Positions 22,462 to 33,397 of a DNA stretch of 64,000 nucleotides are shown piece after piece. The stretch is from the NCBI GenBank assembly GCA_026419775.2, contig JAOPGA020000870.1, forward strand, positions 1 through 64,000. The letters are read 5' to 3'. Source of the stretch: Acrasis kona (Eukaryota > Heterolobosea > Eutetramitea > Acrasida > Acrasidae). Below the pieces are notes generated by a model that saw nothing but the letters and a program-made list of their open reading frames with translations, had not been told where the DNA came from and did no database searches. The position numbers and the translations under genes are program-made. Numbering within the stretch: the first letter of the stretch is position 1; the number at the start of each line of letters is the position of its first letter.

Positions 22462-23253
22462 ATGAAGATTCAAAAGGAAGTCATCGTCATTGATAGTGAT
22501 GATGAAGAGGTTGTTGAAACTTCAAATATTTACAGTACAGCGCATACAAATAAAATCAGCACATGTAATCATACAAAGACCGATTGTACACTAATCATCG
22601 GGAGGGAGACCCTTCGTGAACTAAATAAAGAACGCGTTGAGCGTTTAAAGAGGCAGGGAAAGAAAATACAAGCACCACAAACCATTGGTCAACAAATAGA
22701 TGCTATAAGGAAGAAGCATAAAAAAAAGTGGCGAGAGGTTACACCCACAGCTCGCAGTATGACAATATCAGATTTATCAAAAAAGGACCAACTCATTATA
22801 GACTCCAAGGCAGGTACTTGGTCATCTAAACAAGATTCTAGAGTGAACACCATTGAAAACACATTTTATGATGTTAATAAAATTGGTTTGAAAGCCCTCG
22901 AGCTGACAAACGCTTTTCGGTCCGAACAAAAATTACCCCACCTAAAATGGTCTCAAGCCTTGTGTGATATAGGTAGAATACATAGTGACGACATGGCTGA
23001 GAAGAAAGTTCCTTTTGGTCACGCTGGTTTTGAGAAAAGAGTCAAGTCATATCCTATGCCCTTTCGGTCTGCCGCTGAGAATGTGGCCATGAACTCTGGA
23101 TGTACAGACGTTGCAAAGGTTGCTGTTGATGGTTGGATCAACTCTCCAGGCCATAGAAAAAATTTACTTGCTAACCACAATTATTGCGGTATAGGTGTAT
23201 ATAAAAACTCTGAAGATCAGTTTTACTTGACCCAATTGTTTGCGTTGTCATGA
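22462..23253 (+). CDS. SIM-containing CAP/SCP domain protein, 263 aa
   Basis: Single exon. Residues 1-20 contain VIVIDSDDEE, a textbook SUMO-interacting motif: a hydrophobic core followed by acidic residues. A basic region follows (RVERLKRQGKK; RKKHKKKWRE), resembling nuclear signals. Residues about 145-263 form a CAP domain: LELTNAFRSEQKLPHLKWS, HSDDMAEKKVPFGHAG, AAENVAMNSG and GWINSPGHRKNLL. The two catalytic-site histidines and glutamates of CAP proteins are present. CAP proteins are normally secreted, but no signal peptide is seen here. A nuclear or cytosolic location is therefore inferred. Confidence 0.85.
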   Translation: MKIQKEVIVIDSDDEEVVETSNIYSTAHTNKISTCNHTKTDCTLIIGRETLRELNKERVERLKRQGKKIQAPQTIGQQIDAIRKKHKKKWREVTPTARSMTISDLSKKDQLIIDSKAGTWSSKQDSRVNTIENTFYDVNKIGLKALELTNAFRSEQKLPHLKWSQALCDIGRIHSDDMAEKKVPFGHAGFEKRVKSYPMPFRSAAENVAMNSGCTDVAKVAVDGWINSPGHRKNLLANHNYCGIGVYKNSEDQFYLTQLFALS

Positions 23254-23346
23254 ATGAAATAAATAAATTTTAATATCACTTCAATTCTTCCGATGTTGAA
23301 AGAGGGCTTGAATGAACAAGTACATTAGCAAGACCCACCTAATAAT

Positions 23347-24002
23347 CTATGGAGGATCATTTTTCTCAATAAAGGATATAGCTCGTATGGGATGAAGATT
23401 AGAGTAGGGTGCTTGGCCCACAGCCATTTCTATTGCAATTATACCCAACGACCACACACCTGCCTTTCCATTGCAAATAATTTCACCCCAAAGAAATCCT
23501 GGTGGTATATATTGAACTTTCACATCTAGTATGAAATCTCCTCGTCTTGGATTATAGTGCAACATATTGCAACGGCAATCAAGCTTTACTTTATTATCTT
23601 TTGTTATGAAAATTCTATTTGGTTGGATGCCAGAAGAAGAAATACAGTGCAGAGATTCAAGTGCCAACAAACACAGTTGAAACACTCCCTGATTATTAAT
23701 GCTACGTAGGACTCATTTATTTGTGATTCTGAATAAATAAGGGTTGAAAGAGTGACACCTTCAACAAATTCTCTTACGACCCAAACTTCTTTATCTGTTA
23801 TAAAAAAATCTATAACATTTACGATGAATTTAGAACCTATAGAGCGTATCATCTCCAACTCTCTACAAACTGCATCAATAGTGTCATCACATTTGGAGGC
23901 AATCTCGACAACTATATTGGAACCATTTAATTTATTGGTAGCCTTCCAAATGGTTCCACAATCATCTAGATACTCCACTAAGTGTATGTCATCAACTTTC
24001 AT
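23347..24002 (-). pseudogene. Broken Ste20-like kinase fragment
   Basis: The first frame (24002 to about 23690) resembles a kinase N-lobe: GTIWKATNKLNG, VVEIASK, VWVVREFVEGVTLSTLI, SYVALIIRE. Reading then shifts frame to CLLALESLH...GVWSLGIIAIEMAVGQAPYS. Alignment to the usual RE-LLALEYLH spacing points to an 11-bp insertion near 23680. A 17-nt intron is the alternative. The HRD loop reads GIQPNRIF and DFG reads DCRC, so catalytic residues are gone. It stops at subdomain X (EKNDPP), lacking the end of the C-lobe. Probably a pseudogene, less likely a short pseudokinase. Confidence 0.6.
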
Positions 24003-24323
24003 TATCTAGGTTGACTTTATTACAATGTTCTGTTTGAGCCATGAGCTTCTCATATCACGTTATCTCAGTTGTTGAGTTATTATCCAAGAACCTGCTAAGA
24101 AAATTTCTTAGTAGATTATGCTAAGACACTTTAATCGAAGTCTATTATAACAATAACGACTGTAGTTTAATATGGAATCTCTCAATGGACTCAAGCATGT
24201 GAATATTACAGAGACCACTTGAATACATAGATTATCAATATTCTCGTAATAGAAGAACATTTTCACGTGTGGATCCACGGAAGAAAAGTGACGCAAAAAC
24301 TCATACAATACTATTTCAAAAGT
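24003..24323. other. Gap between kinase remnant and tRNA-Asn
   Basis: About 320 bases of AT-rich DNA. It contains the TTTT terminator region of the minus-strand tRNA-Asn (24316-24319). No gene is visible. Confidence 0.4.
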
Positions 24324-24407
24324 ACTCCCCAACCTGGGCTCGAACCAGGGACCTGCAGATTAACAGTCTGACGCTCTGTTTCGTAAAACCGACTGAGCCA
24401 TTGGGGA
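24324..24407 (-). tRNA. tRNA-Asn(GTT) with an enlarged D-loop
   Basis: Minus-strand cloverleaf of 84 nt. The acceptor arms TCCCCAA and TTGGGGA pair fully, with discriminator G. D-stem is GCTC/GAGC, anticodon loop CTGTTAA (anticodon GTT) and T-arm CCTGG-TTCGAGC-CCAGG. A TTTT run follows. The D-loop AGTCGGTTTTACGAAACA is 18 nt rather than 8-9, an insertion of about 9-10 nt. The rest is ordinary, so the gene looks functional. Compare the tRNA-Ser at 11047. Confidence 0.9.
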
Positions 24408-24875
24408 TGATGGATGCGATCCTCCATAACAGTTTTACTGTAAAATTAAATAGGATTTTATTTTCTATCTTAAAATGTAACATCAACTATTGGGATTCGC
24501 ATTTATCAATTAAACTAATGTTGTATGCTAACTGATCACATTATATTCTACTATTTCAGCTTAAAAGTATAAGGTAAGACTGTTAAATTGAATCAATAGG
24601 TTGATAGTTTTATTGATCTCGTACGTTACCTACAAAATATCAAGTACGGGCCAGCTTCGTCCATCTCAACTACTGTACCGTCCAACCACGTCGGTTGGCA
24701 AGCAAAATTATAAATAAACTGTTTTTTCTGTCAATAAAACCTGACAAAATTGGTCATAGCAGTAGAATCGCCTTTTTTGTTGCAACTGATATCACAGCAG
24801 GTCCTACACTGCTGAGCACAGACTTGGAGATAACAAGAACACAAAACCATCGGACCAACGTCCTGTACTCAATAA
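24408..24875. other. Gap upstream of an F-box gene
   Basis: About 470 bases without a supported gene. Short frames on both strands near 24700-24900 overlap the F-box start and look like chance. It probably contains upstream sequence for the tRNA-Asn and the promoter of the F-box gene. Confidence 0.35.
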
Positions 24876-25946
24876 ATGAAGAGGACAAACGAGCACGTCT
24901 TGGATGTAGTGAGTAAGAGGCGTAAACTTTATTCAAGTAGGATTATGTCCAGCCATCACCTAAATAGTGACTGCCTACTTCATGTGTTTACCTTCCTTGA
25001 CCATAAGGACCTATGCCAAATCTCCTTGGTAAAAACAACAATTTTTTAGTCCTTTAACAGACCACAGATTTCTAAGGAGTGGTTGAACTTGTCAAACTCG
25101 AATACAATTTGGTTCTTACAGTATAATAACAGATTTTGTGCTCAAAATAATTTGCCAGACATTGTCAAGTATGAGAGAAACAACTGGAAGAAACTCTATT
25201 TTAAAAGACTTGATTGCGAACCCTTTATAACACCTTGCAAAGACTTTGATTACTCGGACAGGGACGAACATCCCTTCACAAGTAGCTTTGAAAGTTTCTC
25301 ATTCTGTAGCCGCAAAAGAAGAAACTCAATAACAACCTTCAGAGAAAGAATTACATCCGTGACAGAGTTTATGAACGTCGAAAGACACGACATTAACATG
25401 TTTAGTGCATTCTTAAACATAATTAGGGAACAATCTGCGACGCTACAACAGTACGCTTTGTTTTGTTCAGAGATGGAGCGCTTAATAGCAGTATGGGAGA
25501 ACAACAGAGTGTCAAGCGCCAAAATAGAGCTTCTACGTAACATTCGAAACGTCTTCCACTACGAAACGTTCCATAGATCTTGCTCCATACCTCATCAGAG
25601 CTTATCTGCAAAGTGTGTCATTCCACTGAATGTCCAAGGTAAAATAACCAGTGGAACATTGTATGGCATGTTTTCAAGCGACGGAGATAATCCTGTTGGT
25701 GAGCTCACACTAGATGGTGATCAAGATTCCATATTCTTACATTTTTCTAAGGATGAAGAGGAAAAGAAACAATCCGTAATCGACTTTCATAAACTTCGAC
25801 TCATGATGCCACAGCTTGGTGATGAGGAAATTATGGATGTACTCAAGTGCTGCTTCTTTCCTACATCAACTGGTGGTGTGGATGACTTTAAGGAGATGTG
25901 GCGGAACCACCTCTGCACAGCCCACTTTGCAATTACAAACGTTTAG
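24876..25946 (+). CDS. F-box protein, 343 aa
   Basis: Exon 24876-25028 and exon 25068-25946 join over a 39-nt intron. Splicing rebuilds an F-box: [20 protein letters not shown], then [16 protein letters not shown] and FCAQNNL. Upstream of it is a Lys/Arg-rich segment. The remaining 250 residues, including [16 protein letters not shown] and a C-terminal helical part, match no domain I know. As an F-box protein it should bind SKP1 and present a substrate for ubiquitination. An internal Met at 24945 is an alternative start, but the first ATG is in frame and preferred. Confidence 0.82.
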
Positions 25947-26186
25947 TCACCTAACAAACCAAACACATATTTATTAACGCATTAAACACAATTTTGACCA
26001 TGAAAACATTTGTTTCTGAAACCTTTTTTATTATTTACATCTCTCTTTTTGACAGGTTGTGATGAAAAGTAGACAGGACTACAACACCTTACAATGAAAG
26101 GTCTCAGACAATAGATTTGTTCCTCCTATTTGCTGTTCATGTCATATTTGTATGTTTATTAGGCAGTGTTACAGATGGTTCAATCA

Positions 26187-27289
26187 TTAATTTCTGTTTG
26201 AGTCGCTCTGAGGGTATGTTTGGTAATGTGCATTCTCCGGATCGTATTCTTGTGCAGAGGCATCGTTATAGCTTGGTACTTTGTAATGATCCTGACCTGA
26301 AGATGGATATGATGACGATCCCGCATACTAAACAATTGTTAAAAAGTTTTAAAATGAAAACATACTCTGTCGTCGTGATAATGATCCGATCTTCTTCTTT
26401 TTGACTCTGGTTCATAATTCGCATGGGAAGTAACAGGAGCGACGGTACCGAATCCATCATCGTACAAAGAATCTCTATAACCTCCTCTTCTGCCACGTGG
26501 CGACCTACTTCTTGATCTTCTCCTACGATCGTTGCGGAAATTGTTTCCTCTCTTGTCAGGCGACCTTGAACCAGAACGGCGTCTGTCCGACGATCTATTC
26601 TTCGGCGAAGAAGCACGATCTCCAAAAGCACCTCCTCTGCCACGACCGGCGCCGCCGTCATCTCTCTTCTTCTTGTCGTGATAGTTTAGCAGTTGGTCCC
26701 ATCTGCGACCGAAACATCTTTTGCCGATTTCGTGGCTAGGCTTCTTAAGATGCATGAAGTTGCACATGCCGCTTCTTAGACACTCATTTTGTTCGAACTG
26801 TCTGCAGCGCGCCTCTCTAAAGTCAGTTACGGGAGAAAATTCAGGAGTTAAGATGCGACCAGCGTAAAACCTTCCCTTGAGCTGTTCCATGGCAGCCTGT
26901 GCGTCTTCTTCCCTAAAGTATTTGACGTAGACATTTCCAACCAAATGTTCTGCAACATTATCACAAACGTTAAGCTCGTCAATTTCACCACTCTTGCTTA
27001 GTTCCTCGAAGACATCCTCGAAAAACTCTTCGAAATGTTCCTGCAAGAATTTACTGTCGTAAACCAGAAGGTTTCCTTGTTCGTCCATTAGAGGTTGAAC
27101 CACAGGATTTGGGTACATGTGAGGTATTAGAAGCGTTTGTGAATAAACAGGTTTGTTGTGATTGCGCGTGCATCTATCGCCGTGCCTACACGCACCAATC
27201 TTCCAATAGAAGGGACAGTTAAATTTATCTTTCTCTGTACCATAGATATCAGCAAGGTGTTCCGCACCAAATGTATTGCCGTCAGCCAT
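26187..27289 (-). CDS. U2AF1: Splicing factor U2AF small subunit, 354 aa
   Basis: Exons 26366-27289 and 26187-26327 join over a 38-nt intron with perfect GTATGT donor and TTTTTAAC branch. Without it the protein would end wrongly at CFHFKTF. Order: zinc finger 1 (CPFYWKIGACRHGDRCTRNH), UHM/RRM (VGNVYVKYFREEDAQAAMEQ, GRFYAGRILTPEFSPV), zinc finger 2 (CRQFEQNECLRSGMCNFMH), an RGG and RS-rich tail, and a Ser/Tyr-rich C-terminal exon. U2AF1 recognises the 3' splice-site AG within U2AF. It matters here because nearly every intron is tiny and has its AG close to the branch site. Confidence 0.95.
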
Positions 27290-27408
27290 TTTCTTTCTTG
27301 TTTTTAGTTGAAGGTTTTAGTTGATCTGATGGAAACACATTTACAATGGATTAGAGGGAAAACCTGATCATGATTAAAAAGACAATGTCAAATCAAAACA
27401 AAGTTTAT

Positions 27409-28443
27409 TTAGTTGAACTTAAAGTCTGGTTTCTCTGGGAATGTGCATCCACTGTGTTGAATGACAGTTGATGAGGTGTAGATGGCTGCTCTGACGCACT
27501 CCTTAATGTCCTTTCCTTGTACTAAACCAGCCAAGAAACCTCCACAGAATGAATCACCAGCACCGTTTGTGTCAACAATCAAGTCGCTGTCAATCTTTTG
27601 TACTGGGTATTGTTCTACCTTTCCATCATAACCGACACAGACTGAGTGTGGACCTTGTGTGAAAACAACTGTTCTCTTTCTCTTATCGTTGGCCTTCTCT
27701 AATAGGGAAGCCTTTGCTGCAATCTCAGCAACATCTGAAGTCTCCCAGCCGTTGCTTGCTGCGAATACTTTGGCTTCATCCTCATTTCCGAACAAGTAGT
27801 CAGTGTATGGTAGGGCTGCAGTTAATTGGTCCTTGAAGAATTGGATGACGAATGGAGCACTCAAGTTCAAGGAGTAGATCTTGTTGGTCTCAGCAGCATG
27901 CTTTCCGACTTCAACCATGACCTCAGGTTGAACTGTGACGAAGAATCCGGAGAAGTAGTAGAAGTTGGCCTTCTTGAACAACTCTTGTACCTTTTCAGAG
28001 TGGAAATGCTCCTTTGAATAGTTGTTGGCAGCACCCAAGTTAGCGATCAAGGAACGTTCCTTACCGACGACCAAGACGGCACAAGTACCAGTTGGTGCCT
28101 TTTCGTCGACTTGATACTCAATGTGAAGTCCATCTTTCTCTGCGTTCTTCTTTAGTGTTTTACCGTATTCGTCGTTTCCGACACATCCCAAGAAAGTAGC
28201 TGCTGGGGTGCTTGTTTGCATTAACCATTGGTATACACGGAAAACGTTTTGTGTTGCACCACCGGCTGTGTACTCTACATCGTAGTTCTTGACAATCTCA
28301 TCGTAAACTGGTTGTTGTTTATCGTCGGCCATGATGGCAGAGCCAAACGCTGCGCCATACTTTGTAACTAGGTCCAAAGATACGTTAGCCGAAATATCAA
28401 GTAGAGGGTTGCAGATTCCGAACAAGGCACGATCGTATGACAT
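27409..28443 (-). CDS. ADK: Adenosine kinase, 344 aa
   Basis: Single exon, full length for the family (about 345 aa). It starts LFGICNPLLDISANVS and contains GGATQNVFRVYQWLMQ. The PfkB signature with catalytic base is DTNGAGDSFCGGFLAGLVQG, near residue 300, and the end reads HSGCTFPEKPDF. The enzyme phosphorylates adenosine to AMP in purine salvage, in the cytosol or nucleus. The codon use looks more GC-rich than that of its neighbours, suggesting high expression. Confidence 0.95.
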   Translation of the reverse strand: MSYDRALFGICNPLLDISANVSLDLVTKYGAAFGSAIMADDKQQPVYDEIVKNYDVEYTAGGATQNVFRVYQWLMQTSTPAATFLGCVGNDEYGKTLKKNAEKDGLHIEYQVDEKAPTGTCAVLVVGKERSLIANLGAANNYSKEHFHSEKVQELFKKANFYYFSGFFVTVQPEVMVEVGKHAAETNKIYSLNLSAPFVIQFFKDQLTAALPYTDYLFGNEDEAKVFAASNGWETSDVAEIAAKASLLEKANDKRKRTVVFTQGPHSVCVGYDGKVEQYPVQKIDSDLIVDTNGAGDSFCGGFLAGLVQGKDIKECVRAAIYTSSTVIQHSGCTFPEKPDFKFN

Positions 28444-28623
28444 AGTTTAACACAAAGTTGGTTGACCTTGACATCTCTTGTAAGCTCTTAACTCTGGAAC
28501 AACAAAAAGGTCAGATAGTGGTTTGTATGTAATACGTGTCTATGTACGAAACTATCATACTAGTCGTGGTTTATACCAATTATTTATTAACATCAACATT
28601 CAGTTGATTATTTTACTGAAAAC

Positions 28624-30257
28624 ATGAGCTTCAAACAACCAGCAGCACCATCAACCAAAAAACGAAAGTTGGGTGATGAATCACCACAGAAGAATGCCAA
28701 AATACCAAAAACATCCAATACTATAGATCAAAGTGCTTTAAAGAAGCTGATAACACAATTCGAAAAAGCAATCAATCAAAATCTGCAAGATCGAGAAAAA
28801 TATCAAAGTGAACCAGAGAAGTTTATGGAAAGCGAAATAAAGCTAGACACCTGTGTTAAACAATTACAAGAACAGTTTGTCCCTAACGTGGAATTATATT
28901 CTAGCTTTGTTCAATGGGGTGGTGTAGAATTATTATTATCGCTTCTCATCCACGAAAACATTGGTAAGTAAACTTCTCATCATTTTTCTAAAGCAATAGA
29001 CATCATGTTGGATGTTTTAGAAATGGTCGCAGAGTTCACTGAAACAGATAATCTTGAAGAAAATCATGAACAAGCATCCACTTTGATTCAAAAATTAGTA
29101 AGTAAGATCGAACTAATAACAATTCTAACAATTTTAGGTTGAGCAACAAATCATTCCTGTTGTCGTTAGTTTATTAAAAGATAGACAGCTCAGTGATGAT
29201 AATGCTGAGCACACAAAAGGAATTCATGACATTTTATCCATTATAGAGAACCTGATAGAGTTTGATCCCGAAACAAGCATCACTGCAGCACAAAAGACAC
29301 CACTTTTAGATTACTGTCTAACCTCTGTATCACGTACTGGTGAGATGAAACCGACTCAACTCTATGCAGCAGAGATCCTAACAATCTTGATGACAAACCC
29401 AGATAACATTGTATGGTTCACTAAGCAGGAAAGATTAGAAAAACTTTTACAAAGAATAGCTGTAAGTTCTCTTAGAATAACGTGTTTACATTTTATAGTA
29501 TTACAGAAAGCACAAACCAGCCGACTTGACAGAAACTGAATTGTTGGAAAATCTTTTTGACACCTTGTGCTACGTACTCACATTACAAGACTGTAGAGAC
29601 ACTTTCCGTCGGCTTGAAGGAATTGAACTTTTATTGTTGCTAATCAAAGAGAAGAAGTTTACGCGCTTTGCTGCATTAAAGTCACTCAATCATTCATTAA
29701 TGGACAATGTAAAGAATTGTACAAGGTTGGTTCAAGCTCAAGGCCTCAAAACGTTATTTGCACTCTTCACACAGCCAAGCAAGCAGCAGGAACAAGAATA
29801 TGACGAACATGTAATATCATGTATTGTTAGTTTAATAAAACATTGTTCAGGAGAGGACGAAAGGGATCGTACCTTGATCAAATTGAATGAAAAGTGTGAT
29901 CGTCTTTTACAATTGTTTATCAAGTATTATGTGGGTGTGTATGATTTTGACCAACGAATAGATCAAGTTAAAACCTTGATTGGCTCTGATGACCCTGATG
30001 ATCTGTTGAGGGAGAGGTTGAGTGCTGGTTTGTTTTTGCTACAACAAGTTTGTTTTTTGATTTGTCGCCTTCTTGTGAGTTTTGATCAAGTCAAGGACGT
30101 GGTCACCAAGGAGATGAAGAAGCATAACATTCCCAACAATACTCTGTTGAGCGTTTTACAATTTCAAGTTGATCAAATAGAAGATACATCAGATCCTGAT
30201 CATGAACTATTAACTTCAATTATACAAGACGTGGAACCAATGCTTAAAGAAGAATAA
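28624..30257 (+). CDS. CTNNBL1: Beta-catenin-like protein 1, 508 aa
   Basis: Four exons: 28624-28963, 28994-29097, 29138-29461 and 29499-30257, with introns of 30, 40 and 37 nt; all frames close. After a basic nuclear-signal-like N-terminus (KKRKLGDESPQK), the protein is an armadillo-type helical repeat. It contains YSSFVQWGGVELLLSLLIHE, MLDVLEMVAEFTE, LKPTQLYAAEILTILM-like and YRKHKPADLTETELLENLF, close to CTNNBL1 in order and length. CTNNBL1 associates with the Prp19 complex of the spliceosome. The stop is 10 bp from the convergent acidic-protein gene. Confidence 0.92.
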
Positions 30258-30267
30258 AAATTTATTA

Positions 30268-32347
30268 CTATACATTGGTCTTCTTTTTCTTTGCAGGACC
30301 ATCCTCGGAGGTACTCTTACGTGCCTTCTTTCTTTTGGTACCAACAACACTTTTATTCGAAGCAGTCTTCTTACTTGCAGCAACAGCCTTGGACTTTGGT
30401 TTATTAAACGAGAACAATGACGACTTTCCAGAGGAGTTTGGGACATTACCAGAAATGCATTTCTGCATTGCTTTCATCTTTGCTAACCTCTCAATCTGGT
30501 CAGGATTACACTTCTTGGCGGTCTTTAAGAAGGATCCCCTCACAGGTGCGTTATTTTTTATAGCGGTTGTCCAGTCAGATGTTTGGAACGAAGAACTGAA
30601 AACAGGTGATAAACTTTCCTGAGAAGATAAAAGTACCAAACTAGATTGTGCATCCTCGGAAGAATCCTGTAATCTCTTCTTCTTTTCGGCTCTTCTCTTT
30701 TGTTGGATCTCCTTGTACCTTTGAATCATTTTGCTTTCCATCTTTTTTTGGTCAGGATCATTGAAAAGTAAATTCTCCTTTTCTTGGTGATTGGCTTGGA
30801 ATGTTTTTGAGTTGTTGTCGCTTAAGGATTGGATCTTTGAAATGTTCAATGCCGCCCTTTTACTGAATATCGAATAGTTTAAAAGTTTGTTCGTTTCCAT
30901 AATCTTTTTTTGTGCTTCTGGGTCGACTACTCTCTTTTTAATGTTTAAAGTTGGTGATGATTGATTTTGTCTTTTGTGTTGCTGTCTTAGACTTTGTGTT
31001 TGTCCATCTTCGTCGTCGCTTAATATCACGACCTCATCGTCTGATTCTTCGTCGTCGCTAATGTTTCCGTAATCATCTTCCTCTACGATTGGTGCTTTGA
31101 TGTGCTCAATGTCATCCTCTTCAAGTGCTAAAAAGTCTCCCATCTCTGCCAACATTTGTTCTTCGTTAATGTTTGCTTCATCATCGTCAAGTACTTCTGT
31201 TCTGATAAAGTTTCCTTCTTCATCTTCTTCTCCTTCCTCGCATTCTTCTTCCAAGTATTCGTGGTTTGAACGTTTTGAAGTTTTACTTGTAATATATCCC
31301 ATGGCCTTCAAAAGTTTCATTCTCCGTATTTTCTTGCTTTCTTTATCTTCTTCCGTTTGTTCTGGTTCCTCTTCTTCGTCGTCTTCGTCCTCTTCTCCTT
31401 CAGATGCTGAAACATCATCTTGTGTCGATGGGTCTGGATTTAAAAGCGACTCTGGGATACCTCTGTCCATAAGAGCTAACACGTCCAAAGTATCGGCTTG
31501 ACTTGATGTGATTTCATTATCTTGTTCTTGATCCTGAGAGTGTTCTGTTGGAATGCCATTTTCCATGAGGTCCAAAACATTTGCAGCATCAAGTTGACTG
31601 TATGTGATGTCTTGTGTTTCTTGTAAATTTGTTGTCCTCTGTGTTTGGGTCTCTTCGTCAAAGTGGACCAGGTCATCTTGGGTGAGTTCTGCAAAATCCT
31701 CTTCCATGGCAGCATCTCTTTCGATCAAATCTTGTTTATCGACTACTGTTGGTGCAGATCCATCAACGTCGTCATCTTCAATGTTGGCGGAATTGGCATC
31801 AAGCAAACGTTCACTAAAGATGTCCTCCTGGCTCTCTTCATCCGAAGAATTAGAATCCTGGAAATCACCGTCCTCTTCATCTTCACCGGCTTCGTCTTCA
31901 TCTTCGACCTCATCAGCAACAACGGATGCAGATACATCTTTCGCCACTTGTATAATGTTGAGCTCAAAATCAGAATCATCATCGCTGTCATCAAATATAG
32001 AGGGTGCTTGCGATGCATCATTACTCGTTGTTTCCTCCTCCTCTACATAACTGTCTACAGTGAATTTTGACGCAGACCTAAAAGACTTGATGTTTGATGC
32101 CTCTTCTTTTATTTTATTAGCCAGCTGAACAATACTCTTTCTTTTTGTTTGCGCTGATATTTCAGTGAGTAGTTCATCAGTACCTTCATCTGCAAAATGT
32201 CATAAAAATCTTTAATCTTCACATACCTGCTCGGGCTTTAGCATACAGTGCAAGTTTCAACTCGTCTTTTGATTTTGGTTTGGGCTTATTCTTGGTTGCC
32301 TTTGACCTTGTTGAGACACGCTTTTTTGTTGTACCCTTATCCTTCAT
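30268..32347 (-). CDS. Acidic nuclear protein, possibly Mrc1/claspin-like, 680 aa
   Basis: Exons 32227-32347 and 30268-32189 join over a 37-nt intron. A basic N-terminus (KKRVSTRSKATKNK) is followed by about 350 residues rich in D and E with many SQ/TQ sites. A repeat-like pair is present: QLDAANVLDLMENGIP and QADTLDVLALMDRGIP. VVILSDDEDG is a good SUMO-interacting motif. The C-terminus is Lys-rich (KRKKARK; AKKKKTNV). The acidic body, SQ/TQ sites and a segment near RAALNISKIQSLSDNN recall claspin/Mrc1, the replication checkpoint mediator, but this is weak. It could be another chromatin protein. Confidence 0.7.
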
Positions 32348-32529
32348 TTTTTTGAACAAGTAACGGTAATAATTACAACGCTACAAATTGACTGATTGAG
32401 TCAACAAGGTGTTCCAGCAAACAACTTTGATTGATGGAAACATGGTAACAATTTTATTATTCACTCCTCCTTATTCCTAAACATTTTAAGTATTATTATA
32501 GTTGCACATCATGTTTCAGAAATACAAGT

Positions 32530-33141
32530 TTATTGTTTTAGTAGTCTCATACCCTCTCCGAGTTTAGATACTAACTCTATCGGCATTTTTTTCATAACGT
32601 AGTTCGTAATTGACGAAGGAACGTAGCCATTTAAATCCATTTGATTGATCTGGGTGAAAACAGTTCGGTTTTCCTCTATTGGTGTAAGGCTCACAGCTTG
32701 TCTAACTACTTGGGCTCTAACAGGAGTTCCACTAGGATGTGGTGGATATTTAGCATGTTCAACCGACTTCATAACAATTACAACACTACCATCTTCTAAG
32801 TACTTCCATCTTCTTGCTATCACCATATCTCTGTTTGCTACAAACATGCTGTTTGGAACAAATTCTTGGTAGATCACATCACAACCATCCCCTGATTCAA
32901 TGCAGAAAACTTGTGCCAAGTTTGTTGAAAGTTTCTTCCGCATGTTGCAGTCTATTATCAATTTGATCACTTGATCGGGGGGTGAATCATTTAAAACTCC
33001 AACACTTTTCACCGCCTGTCCTTCTGGGAAACTTTTAGTCGAAATGACGACACCCTCTGTAGTTTCGCTTTCTACCCATCCACCAGCGGTTAGATAAGAT
33101 GTGAGTTCGTCAAACGTTTGGTCACTAATGTAGTTCATCAT
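32530..33141 (-). CDS. START domain lipid-transfer protein, 203 aa
   Basis: Single exon consisting almost entirely of one START domain: ISTKSFPEGQAVKSVGVLND, MRKKLSTNLAQVFCIES, VIYQEFVPNSMFVANRDMVI, and SVEHAKYPPHPSGTPVRAQ. The last helix is SSITNYVMKKMPIELVSKL. The pattern is close to single-domain START proteins that carry phospholipids or sterols between membranes. There is no signal peptide or membrane anchor, so it is cytosolic. A plus-strand open frame without ATG overlaps upstream (33150-33333). Confidence 0.88.
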   Translation of the reverse strand: MMNYISDQTFDELTSYLTAGGWVESETTEGVVISTKSFPEGQAVKSVGVLNDSPPDQVIKLIIDCNMRKKLSTNLAQVFCIESGDGCDVIYQEFVPNSMFVANRDMVIARRWKYLEDGSVVIVMKSVEHAKYPPHPSGTPVRAQVVRQAVSLTPIEENRTVFTQINQMDLNGYVPSSITNYVMKKMPIELVSKLGEGMRLLKQ

Positions 33142-33397
33142 TCAGATTTTTTTGAATCATATCATTGTAATTTTGTTCTTAATGATTATAAAAGGAGGAA
33201 AATAATACGTGCGGACAGATTCGAACTTGATCAATATCCCGTGCGGTGGGTGTCGGAAATAATGTTACATTTAATCAAGATAAGTATAACGAATCTTAAA
33301 CAAAGAGCAATAAAGCAATCAAAACTTGATTAAACAATAGAATTGTTACAAACACATTGAAGTAGAAGTCGAATATTAAAATTGATTAAATAACATT

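Noticed and set aside
33182-33275. tRNA-like TTCGAA segment
   Set aside because: The flanking bases do not form a T-stem, acceptor or anticodon arm on either strand.
33150-33333. Plus-strand open frame with protein-like composition (RADRFELDQYPVRW)
   Set aside because: No in-frame ATG before the last third and no spliced start could be found; left unannotated.
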